Shown piece after piece: positions 8,341 to 15,739 of a stretch of DNA of 24,330 bases. Both the position numbers and the translations under genes were made by a program. Under the pieces are notes generated by a model, which made no database searches, was not told where the DNA came from, and saw only the letters and a list, made by a program, of their open reading frames with translations. Where the stretch lies: positions 1-24,330 of the IMG/VR virus record IMGVR_UViG_3300019776_000050; one strand, 5' to 3'. Each line of letters starts with the position of its first letter. Position 1 is the first letter of the stretch. This DNA comes from a virus.

Positions 8341-9315
8341 ATGGCATTTGCTAACTCAGCAATCACCGATATTATCGCTACCACTATTCAAAGTCGTAGC
8401 GGTGAACTCGCAGACAACTTAACACAAAACAACGCAATTCTTCAGCGCTTGAATCAGAAGGGCAATGTAAAGCCATTCTCAGGCGGTAATGTGATTTTGC
8501 AAGAAATCATGTATGACGATACAACAACTAACAACGCTAACAGCTACTCTGGCTACGAAGTGTTGAACATTGCTCCAGATAGCCCAATTTCTGCTGCTCA
8601 GTTCAAAATCGCTCAGTACGCTGACTCTGTTACTATGTCTGGCTTGGAAATGCTCCAAAACAGCAGCAAAGAAGCAATCATTGACCTCCTTGATGGTCGT
8701 ATGCAAGTTTCTGAAGCTCGCTTGTTGAACCGCATTTCTACTGACCTCTATGGTGATGGTACAGGTAATGGCGGTAAGAACTTGGATGGTTTGGGCGCTG
8801 CTGTTGCAGTTTCTCCAACTTCAGGCACTTATGGCGGTATCAATCGTGCTACTTGGTCTTTCTGGCAGAACCAAATCACTACAGGCGCTACATCAGGCAC
8901 AATTTTGGCTGACTTCACTAAAGCTGCTATTAAGCAGATTCGTGGCACAGACAAAGCTGACTTGATTGTTTGTGGTAACACAATGTATCAGTACTATGTA
9001 GGTGGTTTGCAAGCTATTCAGCGTATTGCCTCTGAAGAATCAGGCGCTGCTGGTTTTGCTTCCTTGAAGTTCTATGGTGGCGGTACATCTGCTGATGTGG
9101 TACTCGGTGGTGGTTATGGTGGTCAAGAAACAGCTACTTATGCTTATTTCTTGAACACTAACTACATCTTCTTACGCCCACATAAAGAGCGTAACTTTGT
9201 ACCTATCGGTGGTGAGCGTCAAGCTATTAACCAGGATGCGATTGTTAAGTTGTATGGTTGGGCAGGTAACCTCACAACTTCTAACTGCTTCCTACAAGGC
9301 TTATTGACAACCTAA
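8341..9315 (+). CDS. Major capsid protein, HK97-fold
   Basis: A 324-residue coat protein building the icosahedral shell. It begins MAFANSAITDIIATTIQSRS and contains YADSVTMSGLEMLQN, AIIDLLDGRM, and TYGGINRATWSFWQNQ, a combination characteristic of a large group of phage coat proteins with the HK97 fold; the last motif in particular recurs in that group. It ends with a beta-rich segment RPHKERNFVPIGG and a hydrophobic tail. The ribosome-binding site AAAGGAAA sits eight bases or so before the ATG, in one of the few true intergenic gaps, and is stronger than most here, as expected for the most abundant virion protein. Codon choice is also more uniform (many GCT, TTG and TCT codons) than in the neighbours. 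Confidence 0.92.
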   Translation: MAFANSAITDIIATTIQSRSGELADNLTQNNAILQRLNQKGNVKPFSGGNVILQEIMYDDTTTNNANSYSGYEVLNIAPDSPISAAQFKIAQYADSVTMSGLEMLQNSSKEAIIDLLDGRMQVSEARLLNRISTDLYGDGTGNGGKNLDGLGAAVAVSPTSGTYGGINRATWSFWQNQITTGATSGTILADFTKAAIKQIRGTDKADLIVCGNTMYQYYVGGLQAIQRIASEESGAAGFASLKFYGGGTSADVVLGGGYGGQETATYAYFLNTNYIFLRPHKERNFVPIGGERQAINQDAIVKLYGWAGNLTTSNCFLQGLLTT

Positions 9316-9320
9316 TAGTT

Positions 9321-9337
9321 AGGGCGTAAGCCCTTTC
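9321..9337 (+). terminator. Weak hairpin after the capsid gene
   Basis: AGGGC and GCCCT form a five-base-pair stem around a GTAA tetraloop, just after the coat stop codon, followed by TTTCT rather than a full T-run. It could act as a partial terminator or protect the 3' end of the capsid transcript. It is too short to be sure. Confidence 0.4.
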
Positions 9338-9375
9338 TATGACTTGTCTAATTACTAATTTAAGGAAATAAAATC

Positions 9376-9681
9376 ATGGCATATTCAGTAACCCCCTTAT
9401 CTGGCATTAATTTGAATGGTACAACCCCTGTATCTTTCTCATATACTGCTGGTTCTACTGCTGTAAACATCCCAGCCTTTGGCCCATTGGGTACACAGGT
9501 ATTTGGTAACGATGGTAAGCGTTATGTATTCGCACAAGCTGGTGCAGCTATTGCAGCATCTACAGCGACTGTGGTAGTTAACGCTTCTACTTTCCAAGCA
9601 ACTTTGGGCGCTGGCTCTTACTTCACCGCTACCTCTATGGCTTCTGGTGACTATGGCTGGTTCTCTATCGCTTCTGTTTAA
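9376..9681 (+). CDS. Putative capsid decoration protein
   Basis: A 101-residue, Ala/Gly/Thr/Ser-rich, probably all-beta protein directly after the coat gene, with its own ribosome-binding site TAAGGAAA. The central stretch FGNDGKRYVFAQAGAAIAA recurs in small proteins found next to coat genes in many uncultured phages. Size, beta character and position are those of capsid cement or decoration proteins such as lambda gpD-like or DUF2190-like families, although I cannot align it to either from memory. No cysteines and no signal peptide are visible. It lies between two hairpins (9321-9337 and 9705-9740), so coat and decoration may be transcribed at a higher level than the downstream genes. An alternative is a head-completion protein. 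Confidence 0.6.
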   Translation: MAYSVTPLSGINLNGTTPVSFSYTAGSTAVNIPAFGPLGTQVFGNDGKRYVFAQAGAAIAASTATVVVNASTFQATLGAGSYFTATSMASGDYGWFSIASV

Positions 9682-9704
9682 TCAACAGAATATGTAGTAA
9701 AACT

Positions 9705-9740
9705 GGGATTCCCTCACAAGGGGAGTCCCTTTTATTTTTT
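9705..9740 (+). terminator. Rho-independent terminator after capsid/decoration genes
   Basis: The arms 9705-9714 (GGGATTCCCT) and 9720-9729 (GGGGAGTCCC) pair over ten positions, with two G-T pairs, around a CACAA loop, and are followed directly by a run of eleven bases that are all T except one A (9730-9740). This is the best intrinsic terminator in the window. It would reduce read-through from the capsid genes into the connector genes. Confidence 0.85.
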
Positions 9741-9751
9741 TAACCGCATTA

Positions 9752-9767
9752 CCTTAACCACTTAAGG
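9752..9767 (+). promoter_or_regulatory. Small hairpin covering a Shine-Dalgarno sequence
   Basis: CCTTAA (9752-9757) and TTAAGG (9762-9767) can pair around CCAC. The right arm contains most of the AAGGAG ribosome-binding site of the gene starting at 9776, so pairing would hide it. The stem is short and AT-rich and may be a chance event; a regulatory role is speculation. Confidence 0.3.
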
Positions 9768-9775
9768 AGATTTAC

Positions 9776-10399
9776 ATGGCTATTGATAGCGATATTCAAG
9801 GTGCAGATGCACGATTGGCAGTACAGTTTTACAAAAAATCCGTAAAACAAGAGAATGAGTCTGAAGCAGCAGGTCGACCAATTTTTAAAGAGTTTGACTT
9901 TGTTCGTATTATGATTCCTGGAGATAATCTGACAGAAATTGACACTTATGCCCAAGAATCACATAAACAGCGTTTCCCTCGTCAATGGGCGCACTATCAA
10001 AATCAAGTAGCAAATCACCAAGATATAGTGGGTACACCGCTAGAAGCGTGGCCTCAAATTACCCGTAGTCAAGCTGAAGAACTCAAAGGACTGAAGTTTC
10101 ATACAGTAGAAGCTATTGCTGATTGCTCTGACCAACAGTTACAGCGCATCGGTATGGTTGCTGGTATGAGTCCGCATACTTTCCGTCAAAAAGCTAAGGC
10201 TTTCTTGAATTTAGCCACCGATTCTGCCGATATTGCAAAAAGAGAAGCAGAACTTCAAGCATTGCGTGAAGAAAATGCTAAAATCAAGGCTGAAACAGAT
10301 GCGAAGCTGGCTCAAATGCAAGAGCAAATGTCAGCGCTACTTGCGGCTGTTGCGGAAAAACCACAAAAACGCAAACCTAAAGTAGAAGCAGAGGCTTAA
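9776..10399 (+). CDS. Virion-region protein with HhH-like segment and C-terminal coiled coil
   Basis: A 207-residue protein preceded by AAGGAG. The first ~85 residues look globular; residues ~90-145 (ITRSQAEELKGLKFHTVEAI, then Q-L-Q-R-I-G-M) resemble a helix-hairpin-helix-like or SAM-like helical repeat: leucine-rich helix, turn, helix. The last ~55 residues, beginning AKREAELQALREENAKIKA, form a clear leucine/glutamate coiled coil ending in a basic tail KPQKRKPKVEAEA. Proteins of this layout are common between coat and connector genes of podovirus-like phages and are annotated as hypothetical. A head-completion, ejection or DNA-associated role is possible. It is the first gene after the 9705 terminator, so it needs either read-through or its own promoter; no convincing -35/-10 pair is seen in the short gap. 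Confidence 0.65.
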   Translation: MAIDSDIQGADARLAVQFYKKSVKQENESEAAGRPIFKEFDFVRIMIPGDNLTEIDTYAQESHKQRFPRQWAHYQNQVANHQDIVGTPLEAWPQITRSQAEELKGLKFHTVEAIADCSDQQLQRIGMVAGMSPHTFRQKAKAFLNLATDSADIAKREAELQALREENAKIKAETDAKLAQMQEQMSALLAAVAEKPQKRKPKVEAEA

Positions 10400-10400
10400 T

Positions 10401-11312
10401 ATGTCCCAAACGATGCTGCAACTAGTGCAACAGACAACCGCAGAGCTAAATTTGGCTGTGCCAACTTATGTTGCTGGTAATACTTCTCAAGATGTTCAGC
10501 AAATACTCGCCCTAATGAATGGCGCAGGGTATGAGCTACTGAAAGAACATGATTGGCAAGCATTACAGGTGCAGTATCGTTTCTACACCCAATCTTTAAC
10601 CGCCAACGCAACTACAGTTAATGGTTCATATAACCTAACTTTTGCGCCTGGCACAGATTTAAGCGCAGTAACAAGCCAATGGCAGCTATCAGGCTATAAC
10701 ATTCCTCAAGACACTTATGTAGTTTCAGCAAACAACACGACAAAAGTCGTAGTGATGAGTCAAATGGCTACAGGTAGCGGAATCCAATCCGTAGTTTGCG
10801 CTCAAACTGCGTATAACTTACCAAGTGACTTTGAAACCATTACAGACCGCACCCAATGGGATAAATCTAAGCATTGGGAAATGTTAGGCCCTGAAGATGC
10901 CCAACAATGGCAATGGCTCAAGTCTGGCTATATTTCTACAGGCCCTAGAGTTCGTTGGCGCATCCTTGATGGTCAGTTTCAAATATGGCCTATTATGAAT
11001 ACCAATGAGTATTTAGGGTGGGAATATCGCTCTAACGCATGGGCAAGGTCAGCAAGTGGAACGCCACAACAACAGTTTTTAGCAGATACAGACACAACTG
11101 TATTTGATGACCGCTTGATGGTTCTTTATACCAAACTCAAGTATTTTCAAATTAAGTCATTTGACACAACCGCATTACAGCAAGATTACCAACGCTATTT
11201 GTCAGTTGCTAAAGCCAACGACAAAGGCGCACCTAACCTTTCATTTGCTCCTTACCCATCTAAGGTGCTTATTGGCTACGCTAACCTACCAGACACGGGG
11301 TATGGCAGTTAA
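10401..11312 (+). CDS. Head-to-tail adaptor protein (gp4/gp11-like position)
   Basis: A 303-residue protein that probably docks under the portal ring and links it to the tail hub. The N-terminal ~55 residues, MSQTMLQLVQQTTAELNLA then ILALMNGAGYELLKEHDW, form a helical bundle like that of tail-adaptor proteins; the centre is beta-rich, and the last third (FDDRLMVLYTKLKYFQIKS, then LQQDYQRYL) returns to helices. The helix-beta-helix layout and the place between coat-proximal genes and the gp10-like hub match P22 gp4 or T7 gp11-type connectors, though it is larger than P22 gp4. The stop TAA lies in a TTAA palindrome that also forms the stop of the HNH gene on the other strand. Call by layout and context, moderate certainty. 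Confidence 0.65.
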   Translation: MSQTMLQLVQQTTAELNLAVPTYVAGNTSQDVQQILALMNGAGYELLKEHDWQALQVQYRFYTQSLTANATTVNGSYNLTFAPGTDLSAVTSQWQLSGYNIPQDTYVVSANNTTKVVVMSQMATGSGIQSVVCAQTAYNLPSDFETITDRTQWDKSKHWEMLGPEDAQQWQWLKSGYISTGPRVRWRILDGQFQIWPIMNTNEYLGWEYRSNAWARSASGTPQQQFLADTDTTVFDDRLMVLYTKLKYFQIKSFDTTALQQDYQRYLSVAKANDKGAPNLSFAPYPSKVLIGYANLPDTGYGS

Positions 11313-11791
11313 TCATGTACCCATCTAGTGCCATTTTTAATCCGACTAATCAGACTTTGTCTGACACCATATTCTTCAGCAATAATGCGTTGAAGTCTGC
11401 TGTCGTTGCGAATGGCAATAATTTGTTCTTTGGTCAATTTAGCCCAATTACAGCGTTCACCAGAGTTGCTAGTATTGTGTTTAACTTTATCAGCATGGTT
11501 ATTTTTTGGCGTATCCCATCTAAGATTTTCAAGCATATTATTTTGATGATTGCCGTCATTATGGCAACCTTCCATTCCTTCTGGGCATTTTCCTACAAAA
11601 GCCTCAAGAACCAATCTGTGAGGTCTTACAACTTTTTGTTGATTTTCTTTCCAAAGATTCAAAAATGGTCTGCCGTCTGTTTTGGCAAAAGTAATTTTTT
11701 TAAGCTGTTTGGTTTTTGCGGAGCGCACATTTCCATGATTAGAAATTTCATATATACCTTCAAAACCAACAACATCAAGCCATTGTTCCAT
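11309..11791 (-). CDS. HNH homing endonuclease (NUMOD4-HNH)
   Basis: A free-standing 160-residue endonuclease that would nick or cut a related, uninterrupted phage genome and spread its own gene by repair. Residues 3-45 (WLDVVGFEGIYEISNHGNVR) are the NUMOD4 DNA-binding motif; residues ~57-99 hold the HNH_3-type nuclease core with H58, the C-H-N-D-G-N-H run at 76-82, ENLRW and N-N-H at 97-99; residues ~116-155 form a NUMOD1-like helix-turn-helix (LTKEQIIAIRND, ending in I-S-R-I-K-N-G). It is antisense to all neighbours and sits exactly between the adaptor and tail-hub genes, overlapping the adaptor stop by four bases. It has its own AAGGGA ribosome-binding site and a likely promoter. The core residues look intact, so it is probably active. 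Confidence 0.9.
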   Translation of the reverse strand: MEQWLDVVGFEGIYEISNHGNVRSAKTKQLKKITFAKTDGRPFLNLWKENQQKVVRPHRLVLEAFVGKCPEGMEGCHNDGNHQNNMLENLRWDTPKNNHADKVKHNTSNSGERCNWAKLTKEQIIAIRNDSRLQRIIAEEYGVRQSLISRIKNGTRWVHD

Positions 11792-11820
11792 AATAATTCC
11801 CTTAACATTGATATGGGGAT

Positions 11821-11829
11821 ATTATAACA
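11821..11829 (-). promoter_or_regulatory. Extended -10 promoter for the HNH endonuclease
   Basis: Read leftward, TGTTATAAT gives a perfect TATAAT box (11826 to 11821) with the TGn extension. No strong -35 box is visible at 17 bases, which extended -10 promoters can do without. Transcription would start near 11814, giving a leader of about 20-25 bases with AAGGGA before the ATG at 11791. The box overlaps the start codon of the tail-hub gene on the other strand. Confidence 0.5.
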
Positions 11830-13604
11830 TGCTTCTAAGTCAGCCTAAGAAATTTACAGCTACTACTGCGTCAATTCCTGCCCCTATTGGCGGTTGGAAC
11901 GCAAGGGATTCTCTTGCAGAAATGGCAGCAACAGACGCTGTGCAGTTAATTAACTTCTTTCCTACACCTACTGATGTAACTCTCAGAAAAGGCTACTCCA
12001 AGGCTTCTACAGGAATTACAGGTAAAGTCTATACATTAATGAATTACAACACAGTAAGCGGTTATCAACTGTTTGCTTGTGCTGGTGGCAAAATTTATGA
12101 TGCCAAACCATCTACTGCCGTAACTTACTTTACTGGCACTACTAGCGATAAATTTCAATCGGTTAACTTAACCAATACAGCAGGTCACTTTTTAGTGGCT
12201 TGTAATGGCTCTGACCCTGTAATGATTTACGATGGTAGCGCATGGTTTAAGGTTGCTACCACTACAACTGCACAAACAATTAGCAGTATTACTAGGGGTG
12301 GCGTAGGCAATTTAACCGCTACTTTGACTACTGCATCGCCTCATGGATTAATTACAGGCAATCGAGTCACTATTTCAGGTGCTACTCCTACGCAATTTAA
12401 TGGCACTTATGTCATCACAGTTACAGGAGCAAGTACTTTTACTTATACGATGGCAAACGCACCAAGTGGTAACGCTACTGTCGTAGGAACATATACAACA
12501 ATTGGCATTACAGGGGTGGATTCTTCCACTTTTATCAATGTCAATTTGTTTAAAAACCGCCTATATTTTACGCAAAAAGACACGCTAAATTGCTGGTATT
12601 TAGATGTAAATGCTATTGGTGGCGCTGCTAATCCTTTATATTTTGGTGGTATTGCTCGTAATGGTGGGTTTTTACAGGCTATGGGAACATGGACACTTGA
12701 CGCTGGTCAAGGTGCTGATGACTATGCTGTATTTGTAACCAGTATGGGTGAAGTTATTGTTTATAACGGAACAGACCCTACTTCTGCTACTACTTGGGCA
12801 TTAAAAGGTGTTTGGCAATTAGGTCAAACATTTAACCGCAGATGCTTCTTTAAATGGTCTGGCGACCTACTTTTGCTGACTCAAGACGGATTAGTGCCTT
12901 TAGCATCTGCTTTGCAATCTAGTCGATTAGACCCTAGAGTTAACCTTACAGACAAGATTTACTACCCAATTAGCCAAGCTGCAACGCTGTATTACGCCAA
13001 TTTTGGCTGGCAAATACAGTATTACGCTAGTGAAAATATGCTTATTTTGTCTATTCCGACTAATGACGGAATGGAACAATATGTAATGCACACCATTACT
13101 AAGTCTTGGGCTAGATTTACAGGCATAGAAGCCTATTGTTGGGAAGTGTCAGGCGATAACGATATGCACTTTGGTGGCAATGGTTATGTAGGCAAATTTT
13201 ACGATACCAACGCTGATAATGGAACTAATATTGTTGCAACTGCACAACAAGCATATAACTATTTTGACTCGCCAGGTCAATTAAAACGCTTCACAATGGT
13301 TCGCCCAATTATTCAAACAGACAACGGCTTGCCGACTGTTTTATGTGGAATTAGTACCGATTTTGATACAGTTCCTCTTACCAACCAAATAGCCTTTAAT
13401 CCTGTAACAGTTTCTGTAGGTGTTTGGGATGTTAACAAGTGGGATGAAGCAACATGGGGAAGTGGTTTGGTAACCACTAAATATTGGCAAGGCGTATCAG
13501 GATTAGGCTTTGCTGGCTCTATTAGCTTTAATGTGGCATCTCAAAATATTAACTTCCATTGGGCTTCAACTGACTATGTAATGGAAAAAGGTGGTGTTCT
13601 GTGA
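11829..13604 (+). CDS. Tail hub / nozzle protein, P22 gp10-like
   Basis: A 591-residue protein that would form the hexameric tail hub closing the adaptor ring and stabilising packaged DNA. ATG 11829 is chosen over TTG 11808 because the conserved start (LLSQPKKF, then PAPIGGWNARDSL and NFFPTPTDVTLRKGY) follows it, with GGGG ten bases upstream. The repeated short beta segments (GYQLFACAGGKIYDA, KNRLYFTQKDTLNCWYLD, DYAVFVTSMGEVIVYNG) are beta-propeller-like, as in P22 gp10. Residues ~148-224 look like an inserted domain (TASPHGLITGNRVTISGA, then FNGTYVIT and TFTYTMANAPSG), a module found scattered in other phage tail proteins; with it the protein is longer than P22 gp10 (472 residues). The stop overlaps the next GTG start. 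Confidence 0.8.
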   Translation: MLLSQPKKFTATTASIPAPIGGWNARDSLAEMAATDAVQLINFFPTPTDVTLRKGYSKASTGITGKVYTLMNYNTVSGYQLFACAGGKIYDAKPSTAVTYFTGTTSDKFQSVNLTNTAGHFLVACNGSDPVMIYDGSAWFKVATTTTAQTISSITRGGVGNLTATLTTASPHGLITGNRVTISGATPTQFNGTYVITVTGASTFTYTMANAPSGNATVVGTYTTIGITGVDSSTFINVNLFKNRLYFTQKDTLNCWYLDVNAIGGAANPLYFGGIARNGGFLQAMGTWTLDAGQGADDYAVFVTSMGEVIVYNGTDPTSATTWALKGVWQLGQTFNRRCFFKWSGDLLLLTQDGLVPLASALQSSRLDPRVNLTDKIYYPISQAATLYYANFGWQIQYYASENMLILSIPTNDGMEQYVMHTITKSWARFTGIEAYCWEVSGDNDMHFGGNGYVGKFYDTNADNGTNIVATAQQAYNYFDSPGQLKRFTMVRPIIQTDNGLPTVLCGISTDFDTVPLTNQIAFNPVTVSVGVWDVNKWDEATWGSGLVTTKYWQGVSGLGFAGSISFNVASQNINFHWASTDYVMEKGGVL

Positions 13605-13993
13605 TATTGCTTAATGAGCAAAGTCTTAAGGATTGGGCTATTAAACATAAAATGCCCGTTACGGATGATGCTCATTATTTAGGTCAAGTAATTAACAATG
13701 AAATTAGGGCAGTTGTAGTTTATTGTGGTTTTTTTGGTAAATCTTGCATGGTTCATGTAGGGTCAGTAGGGCAACATTGGGCAACTAAAGACTTTCTTAA
13801 AAAGGTCTTTGATTACCCTTTTAACACCTTGAAATTAAAGGTTATAATTGGCACAGTTGCAGGGAATAATGAAAAAGCCCTAAAACTAAACCGACACCTT
13901 GGTTTCAAAGATGTTGCCACAATCGCTGACGCTCATGCTGATGGAGATTTGGTCATTTTAGAAATGCGCCCCGAATACTGTAAGTGGGCATAG
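13601..13993 (+). CDS. GNAT-like N-acetyltransferase of virion cluster
   Basis: A 130-residue protein starting at GTG 13601, which shares three bases with the hub's TGA. The segment KVIIGTVAGNNEKALKLNRH followed by LGFKDVATI resembles the GNAT core: a strand ending in V, N-x-x-A-x-x-L-y-x-x-L-G-F, and a last strand ILEMRPEYCKW. The N-terminal acetyl-CoA loop motif is degenerate, so catalysis is not certain. Short GNAT-like genes directly after the gp10-like hub occur in several podovirus-like phages; their role is unknown and could be structural or could acetylate a host or virion protein. Acceptor and reaction cannot be inferred. Confidence 0.7.
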   Translation: MILLNEQSLKDWAIKHKMPVTDDAHYLGQVINNEIRAVVVYCGFFGKSCMVHVGSVGQHWATKDFLKKVFDYPFNTLKLKVIIGTVAGNNEKALKLNRHLGFKDVATIADAHADGDLVILEMRPEYCKWA

Positions 13994-14002
13994 GAGAAGG
14001 TA

Positions 14003-14941
14003 ATGGGAGCAGGTTCAACATTTTCGCAAGGCGCAAGCACAGGACAAACAAATCCTTATGCTGGCACAACGAATCCTTATATTCAAGCAGCGCAAGCTAC
14101 TACATTAGGAAATATGGCTGGCGCACAACAAGCTACTGCTGCCAATCGAATTAATCAAAATACGCCTTATGCAAGCCTAAGTTATCAGCGTGGTGTTGAC
14201 CAATATGGCAATCCTACTTGGACTGCTAATCAAACGCTTAACCCTCAGTTACAAGCATTAACTGAAAGCTCTTTGTCAGGATTGCAGGCTACTCAAAATA
14301 ATCCTATGTATGGGATTAATCCTGGTCAAACATATAGCGATGCGATTATGCAACGCTTACAGCCACAAATGGCTAAATCTAAAGAGATGCAAGATGCTCA
14401 GTTGGCTAATCAAGGCATTGTTCCTGGCACACAAGCCTATGACAACGCTATGCGGACATTCAATCAGCAACAAAACGATTTGCTGACTTCTGCACAAATT
14501 AATGGCATGAATACAGGTTTACAAGCACAACAGTTGCAAAATCAACAAGCAGCCAATATTAAATCTTTGGCATCGCCTGGTTATGTAAATCCATATACAC
14601 AAGCTGCTGTTAGTGGCCCTGATTATTTAGGTGCATTTAGCACTTCTAATGCTCAACAAATTGCTGCACAAAACGCTGCAAATGCTCGTACAGCTAATAC
14701 ACAATCTGGTCTATATGGTTTAGGCTCTGCTGCTTTATTAGGTAGCGGTGGTCTTGGTGGTTTAGCAAGCGGATTAGGAAGCGGTTTAACAGGTTTGGCT
14801 GGAATGTTTGGCAACAATGGACTAAATAATCCTTTTGTAAGTTCTGCCGATTACATGAAAAATATTGGAGCAACAAGTAGTGGCGCTTTTGACCCTAATT
14901 CTGTAAGCCAATACGCAAATGAATGGTGGATGGGTAAATAA
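14003..14941 (+). CDS. Putative ejection/internal virion protein (Gln/Asn/Ala-rich)
   Basis: A 312-residue protein with the ribosome-binding site AGGAGAAGG. The N-terminal ~230 residues are rich in Q, N, A and short polar repeats (TNPYAGTTNPYIQAA; YDNAMRTFNQQQNDLL). Residues 236-271 are a Gly/Leu-rich hydrophobic stretch (LYGLGSAALLGSGGLGGLAS onward) that could cross or disturb a membrane, followed by a short tail with ADYMKNIGATSSGAF. This makeup, and its place as the first of four such genes after the tail hub, fits the pilot/ejection proteins (P22 gp7, gp20, gp16 type) that leave the virion with the DNA and help it cross the cell envelope. No enzyme motif is visible. Inference from composition and context. 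Confidence 0.6.
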   Translation: MGAGSTFSQGASTGQTNPYAGTTNPYIQAAQATTLGNMAGAQQATAANRINQNTPYASLSYQRGVDQYGNPTWTANQTLNPQLQALTESSLSGLQATQNNPMYGINPGQTYSDAIMQRLQPQMAKSKEMQDAQLANQGIVPGTQAYDNAMRTFNQQQNDLLTSAQINGMNTGLQAQQLQNQQAANIKSLASPGYVNPYTQAAVSGPDYLGAFSTSNAQQIAAQNAANARTANTQSGLYGLGSAALLGSGGLGGLASGLGSGLTGLAGMFGNNGLNNPFVSSADYMKNIGATSSGAFDPNSVSQYANEWWMGK

Positions 14942-15739
14942 ATGGCTCATTATGATTCCGATGGAAATTGGGTATTAGATGTAGGGGATGACCCTAATAA
15001 TCCGCCTGCTCCACCTACTAAAGCTGGAGATTGGGTTTCTGGTGATACTGGAATGGCTCAAGTTAGTGGTGCGCCTACTTACGATTGGACAAAACCAGCA
15101 GATTTTCAAGGAAATTATTGGGACTATATTAATCATTTATCCGATACTGGAATGATTAATGCCCCTGCGCCATCTCAAGGCGGTTTATTAGATTTTGTGC
15201 AAGAGCATGGTTATGTAGTTCCTTTGGCTTTAATGGGCGGTGTTGCTGCTGCTGGCGAAGCTGGTATTGGCGCTGCTGGCGCTGCTAGTGGAGAAGCTGC
15301 TTCATCTGCACCAGCTTACACAGGAATGAGCGATTACATGGCTCAAGCTGGCTTGGGCGCAGATACAGGATTTACACCTACTTACGCAAGTATGGGTGAC
15401 TATATGTCACAAGCTGGATTAGATGCTGGAACATTTAATGGCTCTAATTTTCAAATGCCATCTACATTATCTGCAAAAGATGTAATTACTAATGCAAACA
15501 GACTTAAAAGTATTGCTTCATTATTAAATGCAGGTGGCAAAACAAGTGGAACAAGTGCAAATCCACAGCAATTAGGCACATTATTAGCTGGTGGAACTCC
15601 ACAATCAAGCAATTTTATAGGTCAAATTAAAGCTAATCAAAACCCATTTATATTTACCCCTGCTGGGCAAACAGTAGCATCAGAAGGTATGTATGATGTA
15701 TCAGGCTCAAACATGGCAAAAGCATTAAGGAACGCATAA
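14942..15739 (+). CDS. Putative ejection protein with DYM repeats
   Basis: A 265-residue protein starting one base after the previous stop. The first ~75 residues are acidic, Pro/Trp-containing and start DSDGNWVLDVGDD. Residues ~91-116 form an Ala/Gly hydrophobic stretch (VVPLALMGGVAAAGEAGIGA) able to enter a membrane. Residues 126-144 and 148-165 are a tandem imperfect duplication, YTGMSDYMAQAGL and YASMGDYMSQAGL, related to the D-Y-M motif at the end of the preceding protein. The C-terminus has N-P-F-I-F-T-P and a short polar tail. Together with its neighbours it likely forms the ejectosome. I do not recognise a named family; the function is inferred from the block. Confidence 0.55.
   Translation: MAHYDSDGNWVLDVGDDPNNPPAPPTKAGDWVSGDTGMAQVSGAPTYDWTKPADFQGNYWDYINHLSDTGMINAPAPSQGGLLDFVQEHGYVVPLALMGGVAAAGEAGIGAAGAASGEAASSAPAYTGMSDYMAQAGLGADTGFTPTYASMGDYMSQAGLDAGTFNGSNFQMPSTLSAKDVITNANRLKSIASLLNAGGKTSGTSANPQQLGTLLAGGTPQSSNFIGQIKANQNPFIFTPAGQTVASEGMYDVSGSNMAKALRNA

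Noticed and set aside
11315-11827. 170-residue rightward open frame
   Set aside because: It lies opposite the HNH gene, whose motifs are clear; the translated product is hydrophobic without family features, as expected for an antisense shadow.
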